Source of the DNA: Candidatus Obscuribacterales bacterium
Lineage (GTDB): Bacteria; Cyanobacteriota; Vampirovibrionia; Obscuribacterales; Obscuribacteraceae
Reading direction: 5' to 3'
DNA: 64,000 nucleotides
Assembly: GCA_019752635.1 (NCBI GenBank)
Contig: JAIELX010000044.1
Span: 124,001 to 188,000, forward strand
Part shown: piece after piece, positions 52,992-61,699 of the stretch
Numbering within the stretch: the stretch's first letter is position 1
Layout: every line of letters begins with the position of its first letter
Position numbers and translations under genes: made by a program
The notes under the pieces: model-generated
What the model was told of the DNA's origin: nothing
The model's input: only the letters and a program-made list of their open reading frames with translations
Database searches by the model: none

Positions 52992-54199
52992 GCAGTTGCG
53001 GCTCCTTTTATCAAATTAGCTCTATTGCGAATCTTGGTTGCTTCCGATGTACTGTTACACTTCTCCAGCGCCTCGGCGTAAGAATCCAGGACCGGTATCA
53101 AAGCTGCGCTTTGAGGACCGTGCATACTTTCGGTTACTGTCATCGCTGTCTTAAACAAGTCTTTTGCTTCGGCATAGCGGCCTTGCTTGCAATAGAGCAG
53201 ACCGAGCGACATCGAAGCGGATCCGATCTCTCTGTGCCTTGGCTGCGTACTTTCTTTCAACAACGTCAGCGCTTGTCTGTATAGCGTTTCGGCTTGATCG
53301 ATTCTTCCTGATTCAACGTAAGAATGCGCAAGTGAGTCCAGTCGGCTATAGGACTCAGGTCTTTTGAGTTGGAGCGACTTGCTGGTTACTTCCAGTGCCT
53401 GTCTGTAGAGTGGCTGCGCCAGCTCGTTGCGACCTTGCGCTTTGTACAGATCGGCCAGGTGTTCGTAGCTGAAGGCCAATGCCTGATGGTCCGACGCCAG
53501 TGTTTTCTCTCTGAGCACCAGAGACTTCTTGAACAATTGCTCGGAGAGCTCAAACTTGCTTCTCTCTTTGTAAATCACGGCAATGCTGTCCAACATTGCT
53601 GCAAGCTCTAAGTGGTCATCGGCTCTAACCTTACTTCCTGCTTCGCGCACTCGAACAAGTTGTTTTTGGACTTCGGCGTATTCAGGATGATGCGCGTAGA
53701 ATTTGTTCAGTTCGTTGAAATGACCGTCGACGGAATTTTGTTCTTTTACGACTCTGTCTGAGTAAGCTACCAGCAAAGATGTCAGCCTATCCGCTTTTGT
53801 TTTGTTGTCGCGTGAAAGGTAGAAGCGCACTAGTTTGCCAACCGATTGAATTACTTGGGGGTGCTCGGCGCCGAGTTGCTTCTCTTTCACTCTCAGCTCC
53901 CGCTCGAAGTATGCTTCGGCTTTCGGGAAACAGCTGCGCACTTCGTAATATGCCGCCAAATTCTTACAGGCATGTGCCACTCGCTTATCTTGCGGACCGA
54001 ACTTCTCGGCTTCTCTGAGCGCGGCCAGAAAGCATTTTTCAGCTTGCCCGTAGTTGTTCTTTCCAAAAGCGATTTCGCCAGTGCGTGTCAATTCATCATA
54101 ACTTTGCGGTAGCGCCGATGGCGATTCTGCTGCTATGACTGCATTTGCGACCAGTGTCAGGCCGACGGCGATGAAATTTGCCTTGATGTGGCTTTGCAT
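52958..54199 (-). CDS. Exported TPR (kinesin-light-chain type) protein
   Basis: A 413-residue protein. Residues 1-24 are a signal peptide (FIAVGLTLVANAVIAAES). About seven 42-residue TPRs follow (AEAYFERELRVKEKQLGAEHP; SEQLFKKSLVLREKTLASDHQ; AETLYRQALTLLKE). It is a scaffold for protein contacts in the periplasm or outside. A G-rich GGGGGTT precedes the ATG. The gene overlaps the PBP4 gene by 34 nt, so translation is coupled and a cell-wall role is plausible (inference). Confidence 0.88.
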   Translation of the reverse strand: MQSHIKANFIAVGLTLVANAVIAAESPSALPQSYDELTRTGEIAFGKNNYGQAEKCFLAALREAEKFGPQDKRVAHACKNLAAYYEVRSCFPKAEAYFERELRVKEKQLGAEHPQVIQSVGKLVRFYLSRDNKTKADRLTSLLVAYSDRVVKEQNSVDGHFNELNKFYAHHPEYAEVQKQLVRVREAGSKVRADDHLELAAMLDSIAVIYKERSKFELSEQLFKKSLVLREKTLASDHQALAFSYEHLADLYKAQGRNELAQPLYRQALEVTSKSLQLKRPESYSRLDSLAHSYVESGRIDQAETLYRQALTLLKESTQPRHREIGSASMSLGLLYCKQGRYAEAKDLFKTAMTVTESMHGPQSAALIPVLDSYAEALEKCNSTSEATKIRNRANLIKGAATACKPLDPASDF

Positions 54200-54268
54200 A
54201 CAACCCCCGCTAGGAATTGGATTTTATCCGATTCGGGCGCGTTGAACCTGTGAAGGGGTTTAGTCCGG

Positions 54269-54481
54269 TTATAGAGCTGCTAGATAAATTTTTGGCGAAA
54301 CTGTGAAATGGGGACCAGGACTCCCGAAAGTGAAAACCGTGTCCGACGGTGCTTTGTAAACTTTGACAACGGGAACGGTAGTTGCATGGCGGTTCGGCGT
54401 GACTTTGGTCATGGGAATTTCCCTATTGATAACCTTGACAAAGGTGTCAAACTGAACCATAGTTAAGGGCCCTGATATCAT
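54269..54481 (-). CDS. Possible small protein (70 residues)
   Basis: Reads MISGPLTMVQFDTFV...KVYKAPSDTVF, ending IYLAAL. AAGGA 6 nt before the ATG and natural-looking codon choice favour a gene, but there is no recognisable domain and it occupies a region that must hold the promoter of the divergent gene at 54554. Confidence 0.35.
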   Translation of the reverse strand: MISGPLTMVQFDTFVKVINREIPMTKVTPNRHATTVPVVKVYKAPSDTVFTFGSPGPHFTVSPKIYLAAL

Positions 54482-54553
54482 TGTCAGTCCTTACTAAAGC
54501 CCATTCTGACCATGAGCAAATCGCTTCTGAAGCGCTTTGTGGAGGCGCCAGTC

Positions 54554-57076
54554 ATGTCGGACAGCAGACCCAACGAAAACGTCAAGCCCGATCGCGCTGA
54601 GAATACCGGCGAAACGCCGCCTGAATCAACTCCAAAAGCAGGTGACGGTTCTACGTCCGACTCGACCGGAGGCCAGTGGGCCGCGGCCGCTCGTGACAGT
54701 CTGTATTCAGTTTATGAAACAGCTTTGAAGGCAACCGGCATTGTCCCTGCAAAGCCGGAGCAAGTGCCCGAAACCATTAACTTTGCTGATAAACCAATCC
54801 TGCCGGTGGAGAAAGCCGCTGCAACGGAACTGGTTCGGCCCGCCGGGGGTACTAAGCCCGCAACCAGTGACAGTAGCTGGTTCAGCTTTCTAAAGGTTGA
54901 TTCTCTCACGAGCTTTTTTGAATCCGGGGCAAAACCGGGCGACGGTAACCGAGCTGGTGATATATATGATCGCGGAGTTCGAAAAGACCCCTTCGAGTCT
55001 GCAAGTCAATCAGATCCATTTTTTCGAGGTTTTGCTTTCGGCAGTCTCGGTGGTTCGTCGATCGGTGGCGGTAGATTAGACGCTCGTTCCGATGTTTTCA
55101 AGGACGACACTTTCAATTTCGACGGTCTGCTCGATTCCGACTTCTTTAGCTCAAAGAGCGATAGTAAGGCCGGATCGGCGAGATTTATCACCAATCTGGG
55201 CCTCGACAAAGTCGGGTCGAGCTTATCCGAGTACTTCTTCAGCTCTAAAGATACTGGTCCGCCTACGGGAACGGATGCAGGCAAGGCCTCCGAGAAAGGC
55301 CGTTCGGTTGTCGGCGATGCCGTTGAGAGCGTGAAGCGCATTGGCAGCAACGTAATTGAGGGCGCTGAAGGGCTGCTCAATTATATTTTTGGTGATTCCA
55401 CCTCCGACAAACCCGCGGATACTAAAACAGAGCGCACACTCAAGCGTAATGCGGATGGAAGCACCTCACTGGATATGCAGACGCCCGAGAATGGCAGACT
55501 GCAGGTTCATACTACCGATCAAAATATTCACGTCGAGTCCGACACTCATGGCACCGTTGATCGCTCGAAGGGGGACGGTCCACAGGACGTTCGCGTTCAG
55601 ACAACAGACGGACGTAATTTCCATCAAAGTTCCGACGGTACTCGCGAGGCTTCCAGTGAGCGTTCCGACCTCAAGGTCGAGCAGAAGGGCGAGAAAGTTC
55701 TCATCAAGGACAAAAACGGCAATCAGATTGCTGAATTTGGTTCTGCGGGCGATGCTCAGCGATTCTTAGATAACGGCGAAATTAGCTTTGCGCGCCCCGG
55801 CGAAACCGTTGAACAGGCCGCCGAGCGCATCAAAACGGAACAAGGCGAACGCTGGAACAACAACAATCACATTATCACCGACGGACAGGGTAACGTTCTG
55901 ACCGTGGATGAGGACGGCAATTCCTTGCGGCGCTATCCGAACGGCACTGTTGAAATGCATTACCAGAAAGAAGGCGAAGACGGCCAGAAAGGCCATGTCG
56001 ACGTTCGGCTTTCTCGTCGCAACGGGCGCACCATTGTTTCAATAAAAGGGGCAGACGGCGAGTATCACGAAACCGACGCGATGACCGCACGCCAGGTGCG
56101 AGAGCAGTTAGCCGGTTCTGATCTTTCATGGGATAATGAGCGCCTTTGTCGCGGACGTCGCCACAACAGACCTGCCCCTGGCGCGGCGGCCGGCGATCAA
56201 CCCGCGCCCCCGGCTTCGCCCGTACAGGTGATGGACGATCAAGGACGCGTGCAAGTATCGCCTACAACCACGATTGATGCCGCTACCGGTGAGGTAAAAG
56301 TCAAGGAAGGCGACAACGAGATCACCGTTAAAGCCAATACTGAGACCGGACAGGTTGTTCTGAGTGAGTCTGAATCCGGACGCACGATCACTCAAGATCA
56401 GCAGGGTCGCATTGTCGTTCAGGGACGTGACGAAGCGGATCGCATCAGCTTTGACCCGACCACCGGAGTTCTTGACGCCTTTGGCATCGAGATGACTGAT
56501 AACGGAACGAATATCCGCAACAGAGACGGCAGCTCAACTCGAATTGATCGAAGTGGAAACTTCGAGCTGTTCGACAAAAACAACAATTCACTGCTGAAAG
56601 CCATCGATAATGCCATAAGTCTTTACGATGGTACTGAAATCTACGAAGACAACGAGTTTTTCGATGCCATTGAAGAAGCGCTTGAAGAGCAGGAGCGTCG
56701 GCATGCTTTGCAAGCAGCGCTTGCTGAAGCCTATGAAGCCATGGCCTTTGCGCAGTCGATAGTGGCCTCGGCTGCGGGAGTCTTGTCTCCGGGGGCGATT
56801 GCCGGACAGCTGGCTAGTCTGCAGGCCGCCATGGCGCATTGCCTTGCTCACGGAATCGCTCCGCCCGGTGAACTGGCTGTGGCCGAAGCCCGTTTGCGCA
56901 ATGCCATCCCTGATTTTGACCATCAAATCCATTTGCAAGGCAAACTGACTGCGGAACTTGGTACAGTGAACAATGCATTGATTACCTACGCACTGCATTC
57001 GGGCTCCAATGATCCGGCAACAGCTGTTGCCTATGCCAAACGCCTCTGGGGCGGTGGCGACGCAAAAACAGTTTAG
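54554..57076 (+). CDS. Large acidic repeat protein of unknown function
   Basis: An 840-residue protein with no signal peptide or membrane helix. Residues 1-270 are Ser/Asp/Gly-rich and probably disordered. Residues of about 285-680 hold many short strand-turn units with D-G/N-G turns (LKRNADGSTSLDMQTPENGRL; VLTVDEDGNSLRRYPNGTVEM; GRTITQDQQGRIVVQGRDEAD), reminiscent of RHS/YD-like beta scaffolds but without a YD signature. The last 150 residues are helical (EEALEEQERRHALQAALAEAYE). The ATG at 54554 has GGAGG 8 nt upstream; the ATG at 54512 has none. I do not recognise the family. Confidence 0.7.
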   Translation: MSDSRPNENVKPDRAENTGETPPESTPKAGDGSTSDSTGGQWAAAARDSLYSVYETALKATGIVPAKPEQVPETINFADKPILPVEKAAATELVRPAGGTKPATSDSSWFSFLKVDSLTSFFESGAKPGDGNRAGDIYDRGVRKDPFESASQSDPFFRGFAFGSLGGSSIGGGRLDARSDVFKDDTFNFDGLLDSDFFSSKSDSKAGSARFITNLGLDKVGSSLSEYFFSSKDTGPPTGTDAGKASEKGRSVVGDAVESVKRIGSNVIEGAEGLLNYIFGDSTSDKPADTKTERTLKRNADGSTSLDMQTPENGRLQVHTTDQNIHVESDTHGTVDRSKGDGPQDVRVQTTDGRNFHQSSDGTREASSERSDLKVEQKGEKVLIKDKNGNQIAEFGSAGDAQRFLDNGEISFARPGETVEQAAERIKTEQGERWNNNNHIITDGQGNVLTVDEDGNSLRRYPNGTVEMHYQKEGEDGQKGHVDVRLSRRNGRTIVSIKGADGEYHETDAMTARQVREQLAGSDLSWDNERLCRGRRHNRPAPGAAAGDQPAPPASPVQVMDDQGRVQVSPTTTIDAATGEVKVKEGDNEITVKANTETGQVVLSESESGRTITQDQQGRIVVQGRDEADRISFDPTTGVLDAFGIEMTDNGTNIRNRDGSSTRIDRSGNFELFDKNNNSLLKAIDNAISLYDGTEIYEDNEFFDAIEEALEEQERRHALQAALAEAYEAMAFAQSIVASAAGVLSPGAIAGQLASLQAAMAHCLAHGIAPPGELAVAEARLRNAIPDFDHQIHLQGKLTAELGTVNNALITYALHSGSNDPATAVAYAKRLWGGGDAKTV

Positions 57077-57283
57077 CCTGACGTCTTTAGCTGCTTGATA
57101 TACAGTGCCGCCGCTGTCGGCTCCTGTCGGCGGACGAATAACAACTGCCGGGACGCCTGCCGACAGGGTATGATTTATTATTAGGACAGTCTGCATAATT
57201 TCTGTTGTTCTGTCTGTTTACTACTACTGTGCTGCAGTCTTGAGGCTGCACGGCCGTTCTTACCAACGAATCCGGAGGCCTTA

Positions 57284-57538
57284 ATGTCACTTTGCACCCT
57301 GATTGACGGGATAGCTCTGGCCATCGTTCTGTATTTCTTAATGGCACAGGACGCTCAGGCGTATCTCGACCCCAGCACCGGTAGTTACATTATCCAAATC
57401 TTGATCGGTGCCCTGGTGACCGTCGGATTCACTTTCCGTACAGTTTGGCGCAACGTGAAGCAGTTTTTTTGCCGAGGCAAGAGACCTGCTTCGGCAGAAG
57501 CGCCTTCACCTGCTCAAACAGAAAAACTTAGTGACTAG
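57284..57538 (+). CDS. Small membrane protein with YLDPSTGSY motif
   Basis: An 84-residue protein with a first hydrophobic segment (IDGIALAIVLYFLMAQ) that may be cleaved after AQA, then YLDPSTGSYIIQILIGALVTVGF, a motif and membrane helix seen in small proteins often near sulfatase-like membrane enzymes, and a basic tail. GGAGG precedes the ATG. Its 3' end overlaps the convergent sulfatase-like gene by 11 nt. Confidence 0.75.
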   Translation: MSLCTLIDGIALAIVLYFLMAQDAQAYLDPSTGSYIIQILIGALVTVGFTFRTVWRNVKQFFCRGKRPASAEAPSPAQTEKLSD

Positions 57539-59105
57539 GCTCAAGAATGGTGCCGGGTTTCTTTTCCTGATCGGTTTTCTTCTCTTGTCCGGGAAACGTA
57601 ATGTACTCGTTGACGCGCTTGTCGTTCGGCGAGCCGAATGGCACTGACAAGAAAGAATCCGTTGGGAGCATCGGCAGTTTCGCATCGAAGTATTTGTCGA
57701 ATATCCAGCGGAAGATGTTGACGGGCGTAATGTCGGATGGCGGCCTCTCCGTAACGGGTGGACACAGGTAGAACGCGCTAAGAATGCGCATTCGTTCGTT
57801 GGCCCAGTTACTGTCATATGCAACTTCGCTTGTTTGGGAGCCGTGGTCGCTTTGAATGATGATGATCGGCTTGTAGTTCGGATCGGAAAGTAAAGTATCG
57901 ACAAACTCGATTACTTTCTTCTCTCCGTATCGATACTGAGCGAGAAACTCCTTTGGCTCGGGGAAGTCCTGATTCATCATTTCTGGAGCCAATCTTGTCA
58001 CCTGACCGTTTTCATCGAGAAAGAACGGCGGGTGAAACATCAATGTGTGGACGAGAACGAACTTCGGTCCGGGAATGGCTTTGATCTGTTCTCTGTTTTC
58101 GTAAACGCGCAAGCGGGCCTGGCGAAACAAGTTGGCCATGAGATGCAAGCGTTCTTCAAAGGCTGATATGAGCGTCAGCCTGGATAGCGTGACGTTGAAG
58201 TTATTGCAAAAACCGGTGGCACAATTGAGATCCGCATAAGGAATATAATTCGTGGGTTCCCAGGCCGAGCTTGCGTTGACGTATTTGTATCCAATACTGC
58301 GAAGCAGAAAAGCGACCTCGTTGTTCTGCATTATCTTCAACAATAGCGGCGTGCTTTTTACATCCCAGGTGTAGCGCATGTTGAGACTTGAGGTCAGCGA
58401 ATGTTCCGTGCGATCGTGATTGCTGATGGAATGATCCGCGATGAAGAATCCTTTCTTGCGCAAATGTTTGATCAGTTCGCTTTCATAGTTGAAGTAGTCC
58501 TTCAACGTTTGTTCGTTCGGGTAACCGTCGACCAGAATGTAGTAAATATCGGGCTTGTCTTTGCTGGCATCAAGTTTCACATCTTTGAACTCATTGCGAA
58601 CCATTTGCACTGTTTTAGTCGCTTCTTGTTCTAACTGATTCTCTTGAATCAAATCCGGTATCACTGCAGACAACACCACGGCCCACGAGAGCACGTTCAA
58701 GAATAAAGTCACTTTTCTTAGAGGGAGCTTGTCTGCATATTTGGCCAGGAATACAGCGCTGACATAGCAAAACAGAAAGAGGTAGATCAGAGCGATAACC
58801 AGCTCGTCTACTTTGCTGAATGACGGAATATGGAGGATTGAATCTTTGAAGGGTATCCAGAAGTAGAGCGCACCGAAAACAAGGCTTGCTCCGAGTCCGG
58901 CTTTGTCACTGTTTTTTAGCACCACCCTCAGTATCAGAAAGATAAACAGTGACACCCCGGCGAGCAAAGCGAACATTTCGAGGTACTGCACCAGCATGTA
59001 GTTGCCCATGCAGGTTTCCCAGACTTTGACAAGCGGGAGCACTGAAAACGCAGCAGGGTGCAAAACAATGCTGAAACTCTTTGCCTCTTTCTTCGTTTCC
59101 GTCAA
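57528..59105 (-). CDS. Membrane sulfatase/phosphoethanolamine-transferase-like enzyme
   Basis: A 525-residue protein with about four or five membrane helices in the first 150 residues, then a large domain of the alkaline-phosphatase/sulfatase superfamily facing outward. Visible elements are DIYYILVDGYPNEQTL (first metal Asp), the region HDRTEHSLTSSLNMRY where the nucleophile Ser/Thr is expected, LVHTLMFHPPFFLD, and IIIIQSDHGSQ (the metal Asp-His). Related enzymes transfer or remove polar groups on envelope polymers or lipids; the substrate is unknown. The TTG start at 59105 has AAGGAG 6 nt upstream. Confidence 0.8.
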   Translation of the reverse strand: MTETKKEAKSFSIVLHPAAFSVLPLVKVWETCMGNYMLVQYLEMFALLAGVSLFIFLILRVVLKNSDKAGLGASLVFGALYFWIPFKDSILHIPSFSKVDELVIALIYLFLFCYVSAVFLAKYADKLPLRKVTLFLNVLSWAVVLSAVIPDLIQENQLEQEATKTVQMVRNEFKDVKLDASKDKPDIYYILVDGYPNEQTLKDYFNYESELIKHLRKKGFFIADHSISNHDRTEHSLTSSLNMRYTWDVKSTPLLLKIMQNNEVAFLLRSIGYKYVNASSAWEPTNYIPYADLNCATGFCNNFNVTLSRLTLISAFEERLHLMANLFRQARLRVYENREQIKAIPGPKFVLVHTLMFHPPFFLDENGQVTRLAPEMMNQDFPEPKEFLAQYRYGEKKVIEFVDTLLSDPNYKPIIIIQSDHGSQTSEVAYDSNWANERMRILSAFYLCPPVTERPPSDITPVNIFRWIFDKYFDAKLPMLPTDSFLSVPFGSPNDKRVNEYITFPGQEKKTDQEKKPGTILEPSH

Positions 59106-59254
59106 CTGGTGCTCCTTACCCTTGAGTTACTTGACTTCGTGCGTTCTTGCATACTGTGGTCCGTATAGTATCGATTGCGCCTGATTGTATGTCTTCAAAC
59201 ATGTAAGCTCAAGATCTTTCCGTCCATGTTTAGCGCAAGTTTGACGCAGAATAT

Positions 59255-59452
59255 TCAGAGCATCAAGTGTACCGATGCTCTTGCTCGATGCCGACCGCCG
59301 AACAACAGCTGATCGTGCACAAGTTTGATTGCAACTTGTCGCTGAAGTTCAAGTTCGACAGCCTGGTACACTGTTCCCATGCCGCCGTGTCCAAGCATCT
59401 TCACGACTTGGTACTTGCCGTCGAAAATCTCTCCGTTTTGCAGCTTTTGCAT
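59255..59452 (-). pseudogene. Truncated Ser/Thr kinase N-lobe fragment
   Basis: Reads 65 codons beginning MQKLQNGEIFDGKYQVVKML, with a perfect glycine loop GHGGMGTVY and VAIKLVHDQ. Kinase similarity stops soon after the VAIK lysine, and the reading ends within 20 residues in unrelated sequence. No C-lobe (HRD, DFG) is found nearby on either strand. No ribosome site precedes the ATG. It is best read as the remnant of a third PknB-like kinase gene. Confidence 0.8.
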
Positions 59453-59553
59453 GACGTAGCCGGCTACCCGCGATCAGATCTGTAATCATAAGGTCTTCGC
59501 TCTATTCTGTGTGCTGTCGCATCCTCCATTTTGAGGATGCCGCAGAGGGGGAC

Positions 59554-59611
59554 ATCCGTCGGACGCCTGATTTCAGGGTGTTTCGGCGGTTTGTGCACCT
59601 GATGTTCACAT
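59554..59611 (+). promoter_or_regulatory. Conserved upstream blocks of the first TPR mini-gene
   Basis: ATCCGTC...CGCCTGATTTC (from 59554) and ATGTTCACAT (59602-59611) recur upstream of the paralog at 63511 with the same 48-bp spacing between block starts. They end about 50 nt before the GTG start and probably include the promoter or a regulator site. Confidence 0.55.
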
Positions 59612-59661
59612 TCATTTCCTACGATGAGCTTGTGAAGTTAAGCAACGACGGGGATTAAGCG

Positions 59662-60036
59662 GTGAATCTTACACTCAACACCTTGGTCGCAGATTTATCC
59701 GTCGCTCTGAAAGCTTTGGAGCACTATCAATCCGGACGGTTTAGAGATGCCATTGAAGACCTTCAAAGCGTGTTGGACTTTGAACCCCAAAACTGGGATG
59801 CGCGCTTGATGTTGGCTGCGAGCTACTACAAGACGCAACAATGGTCCGCTGCTTACAGAACATTCCAATACATTGCAGCAAACGCAGTCGACAACGAGAT
59901 TCGTCTTAAGGCGAGTGAAGGCATGCAAGTGACTCAGTCGAAGCTAACCGCCAACCGCTGTGGATTGCCCGCCGAGTTCGGCTGTGACACTGAATTGCTG
60001 AGAGCAAAGTACTCCGAGAAGATCAGCTGGCTGTAA
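59662..60036 (+). CDS. TPR mini-protein, paralog A
   Basis: A 124-residue soluble protein with two TPR-like helix pairs (LEHYQSGRFRDAIEDLQSVLDFEPQNWDAR; ASYYKTQQWSAAYRTFQYIA) and a conserved end (GLPAEFGCD...ISWL). It starts with GTG behind a G-rich stretch. It is closely similar throughout to the 127-residue protein at 63511. Function unknown; probably an adaptor. Confidence 0.82.
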   Translation: MNLTLNTLVADLSVALKALEHYQSGRFRDAIEDLQSVLDFEPQNWDARLMLAASYYKTQQWSAAYRTFQYIAANAVDNEIRLKASEGMQVTQSKLTANRCGLPAEFGCDTELLRAKYSEKISWL

Positions 60037-60163
60037 ACAACTTCAAGCTTGAAATGAGAAGTCACTGCCGCGAAGTTGAGGTCGCCTGAAAGCCTTCGAC
60101 TCTAAGCCCTTCCGCTCCGACCCGTCGTAATGGTCGGCACTGTTGTTTGGTGAGGTCTTCGGC

Positions 60164-60602
60164 GTGCGAAAGCTGTTCCTTTCTTTGATTGTTATAGCGG
60201 GCTGGTTGGTCGTTACCGATGGAGTCTATGCCATCGCTGAGCTACCCGGGCAATTCTGGAGACTCCACCGGATCGCATCTGCACTTTCACGTTACCGATG
60301 ATCCGCGCATTCTGGGGAGCAACGGCGTTCCCTACGTGTTCGACGACTTCAATCTGATCGGTGAGGTTGCGGACTTTGTTCGGTACTGCAAGATGAGGAG
60401 AAAGATGATGCGCTTCGGGTTCCTCAATAAGTGCTCCATAACTTCCGAGCGGCGCAGTCACGGGTTTGCAATATTTCAGTCATATTCTGCAGAGAGAGAG
60501 CCGATAAATCTCGGGACTAATTGCAGGTGGTTGAAGGCCGAATTGGAATGGACTGCGTTTGGCGCAGGGGGTGGAAAATGGACAAGGTTCAAGACTCGCT
60601 GA
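60164..60602 (+). pseudogene. Broken M23 peptidase (remnant)
   Basis: Two disconnected pieces lie in different frames. From the GTG at 60164 a signal-peptide-like sequence reads VRKLFLSLIVIAGWLVV...GVYA and stops at 60301. In another frame, GNSGDSTGSHLHFHVTDDP...LGSNGVPYVFDDF carries the HxH zinc motif and the C-terminal signature of M23 (LytM-type) cell-wall peptidases. The rest of the catalytic domain, including the first zinc ligands, is missing, so internal deletion plus frameshift is the likely history. After about 60400 the reading is unrelated sequence. Confidence 0.8.
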
Positions 60603-61699
60603 ATGTTTCTTTGTTTGTTGGCGAGGCCGGACGCGATGTTGCTTGCGTGATCGGGACCGGAGACGACGCTCTTACTCTTGCGGCTGAAGTCCCTGTCTTT
60701 GTCGCCGCCCTTCCGGCAGTTGTTCCCGCACAGCAGTGTCGGGATGACGTGAACGTCTATCCCTTCGTTCCTGTCTGTCACTCTACGGCCGTCGCGCCGC
60801 TTCCGGAGCGCGAGGACATCGACGAGTCGTTCGAGGAGATCCGCGCTCGCATGGCGGAGTCCAACCTATCCTATGTAGAGCAAAGGACGCTCCGTGCGTT
60901 TATGGATATGAGCGAGAACATGCGTCCCGGGCTCTCGATCATCAGGCAGTTTCTAGCTAAGAAGGCGGAACTGCCGCCAACCAGAAAGCGAAAGCAAGCC
61001 GTGTTCGATGAGAAACCAGCATTCAAAGCAACCCCTACTGCCGGGGAAGCAATGGCGCTGGTGGCGTTTCTCGTGTACCTGCTGTTGACTTCGGTTGGCA
61101 CGGTTAAGATTGGTTCGATACCTCTGCTCGGACCAAGTGTCGGCGGTGCTGCCTCTGCGGCACCCACCAAGGAAGATATGCACAAGTTGAGCCAAGCTAT
61201 TTCCGATACCAGTATTAAGGATGCGCGTGCTCTGTCTGCGAACGGAGACCGAAAAGGATCTTTTGCGGCAATCGATCGTTCCTTGAAAGTATTGCCCACT
61301 GCTGATGCATACGCTGAGCGTGCGCGCATGGCCTCTGCGCTCGGCTACCAGGAGTCTGCTGTTAATGACTACACCAGGGCCATCGAGGTGAAGAAAGATC
61401 CCTCTGTGATCCTGGAGCGCGGATTAGTTCATCTGAGCAGTAAGAATTACTCCGGGGCCATTGCAGACTTCAGCACGGTCATTTGCTTACCCTCGGTGGA
61501 AGACAAGTTTCGCGTCTACGCATTCCGTGCGCGTGCTCACGCTCAATCAGGACGTATCGGGAATGCTGTTAAGGACTACAAAATGGCACTTGCGACTGCT
61601 CCCTCGCCAGATTATCCTGAGTTGGCCGGCTACAGAAACGAACTGACTAAGTGTGTTGCGAAGTTGCGTAAGGTCAAACATTCTCGAAGAAGTACCTAG
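60578..61699 (+). CDS. TPR protein with one internal membrane helix
   Basis: A 373-residue protein. Residues 1-150 are mostly soluble, with an acidic/helical stretch (EREDIDESFEEIRARMAE). A single membrane helix lies at about 178-195 (AMALVAFLVYLLLTSVGTV). The C-terminal region has TPRs (AYAERARMASALGYQESAVNDYTRAIEV; SSKNYSGAIADFSTVICL). The ATG at 60578 has GGGGGTGGAAA upstream; further in-frame codons back to 60521 run into the M23 remnant. Its stop overlaps that of the convergent gene by 3 nt in a CTAG. Confidence 0.75.
   Translation: MDKVQDSLNVSLFVGEAGRDVACVIGTGDDALTLAAEVPVFVAALPAVVPAQQCRDDVNVYPFVPVCHSTAVAPLPEREDIDESFEEIRARMAESNLSYVEQRTLRAFMDMSENMRPGLSIIRQFLAKKAELPPTRKRKQAVFDEKPAFKATPTAGEAMALVAFLVYLLLTSVGTVKIGSIPLLGPSVGGAASAAPTKEDMHKLSQAISDTSIKDARALSANGDRKGSFAAIDRSLKVLPTADAYAERARMASALGYQESAVNDYTRAIEVKKDPSVILERGLVHLSSKNYSGAIADFSTVICLPSVEDKFRVYAFRARAHAQSGRIGNAVKDYKMALATAPSPDYPELAGYRNELTKCVAKLRKVKHSRRST

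Larger units (their letters stand above)
59106..59661. other. Intergenic stretch with kinase debris and a hairpin
   Basis: Apart from the kinase fragment at 59255-59452, no gene is seen. An 8-bp hairpin (GCATCCTC / GAGGATGC, 59519-59540) and the conserved upstream blocks of the TPR mini-gene (59554-59611) lie to the right. Confidence 0.5.

Noticed and set aside
54554..57076. RHS/YD toxin identity for the large repeat protein
   Set aside because: No YD repeats, no RHS core-end motif and no C-terminal toxin boundary are seen.
57123..57167. 9-bp inverted repeat CCTGTCGGC/GCCGACAGG after the 840-residue protein gene
   Set aside because: The loop of 27 nt is long and no U tract follows; not convincing as a terminator.
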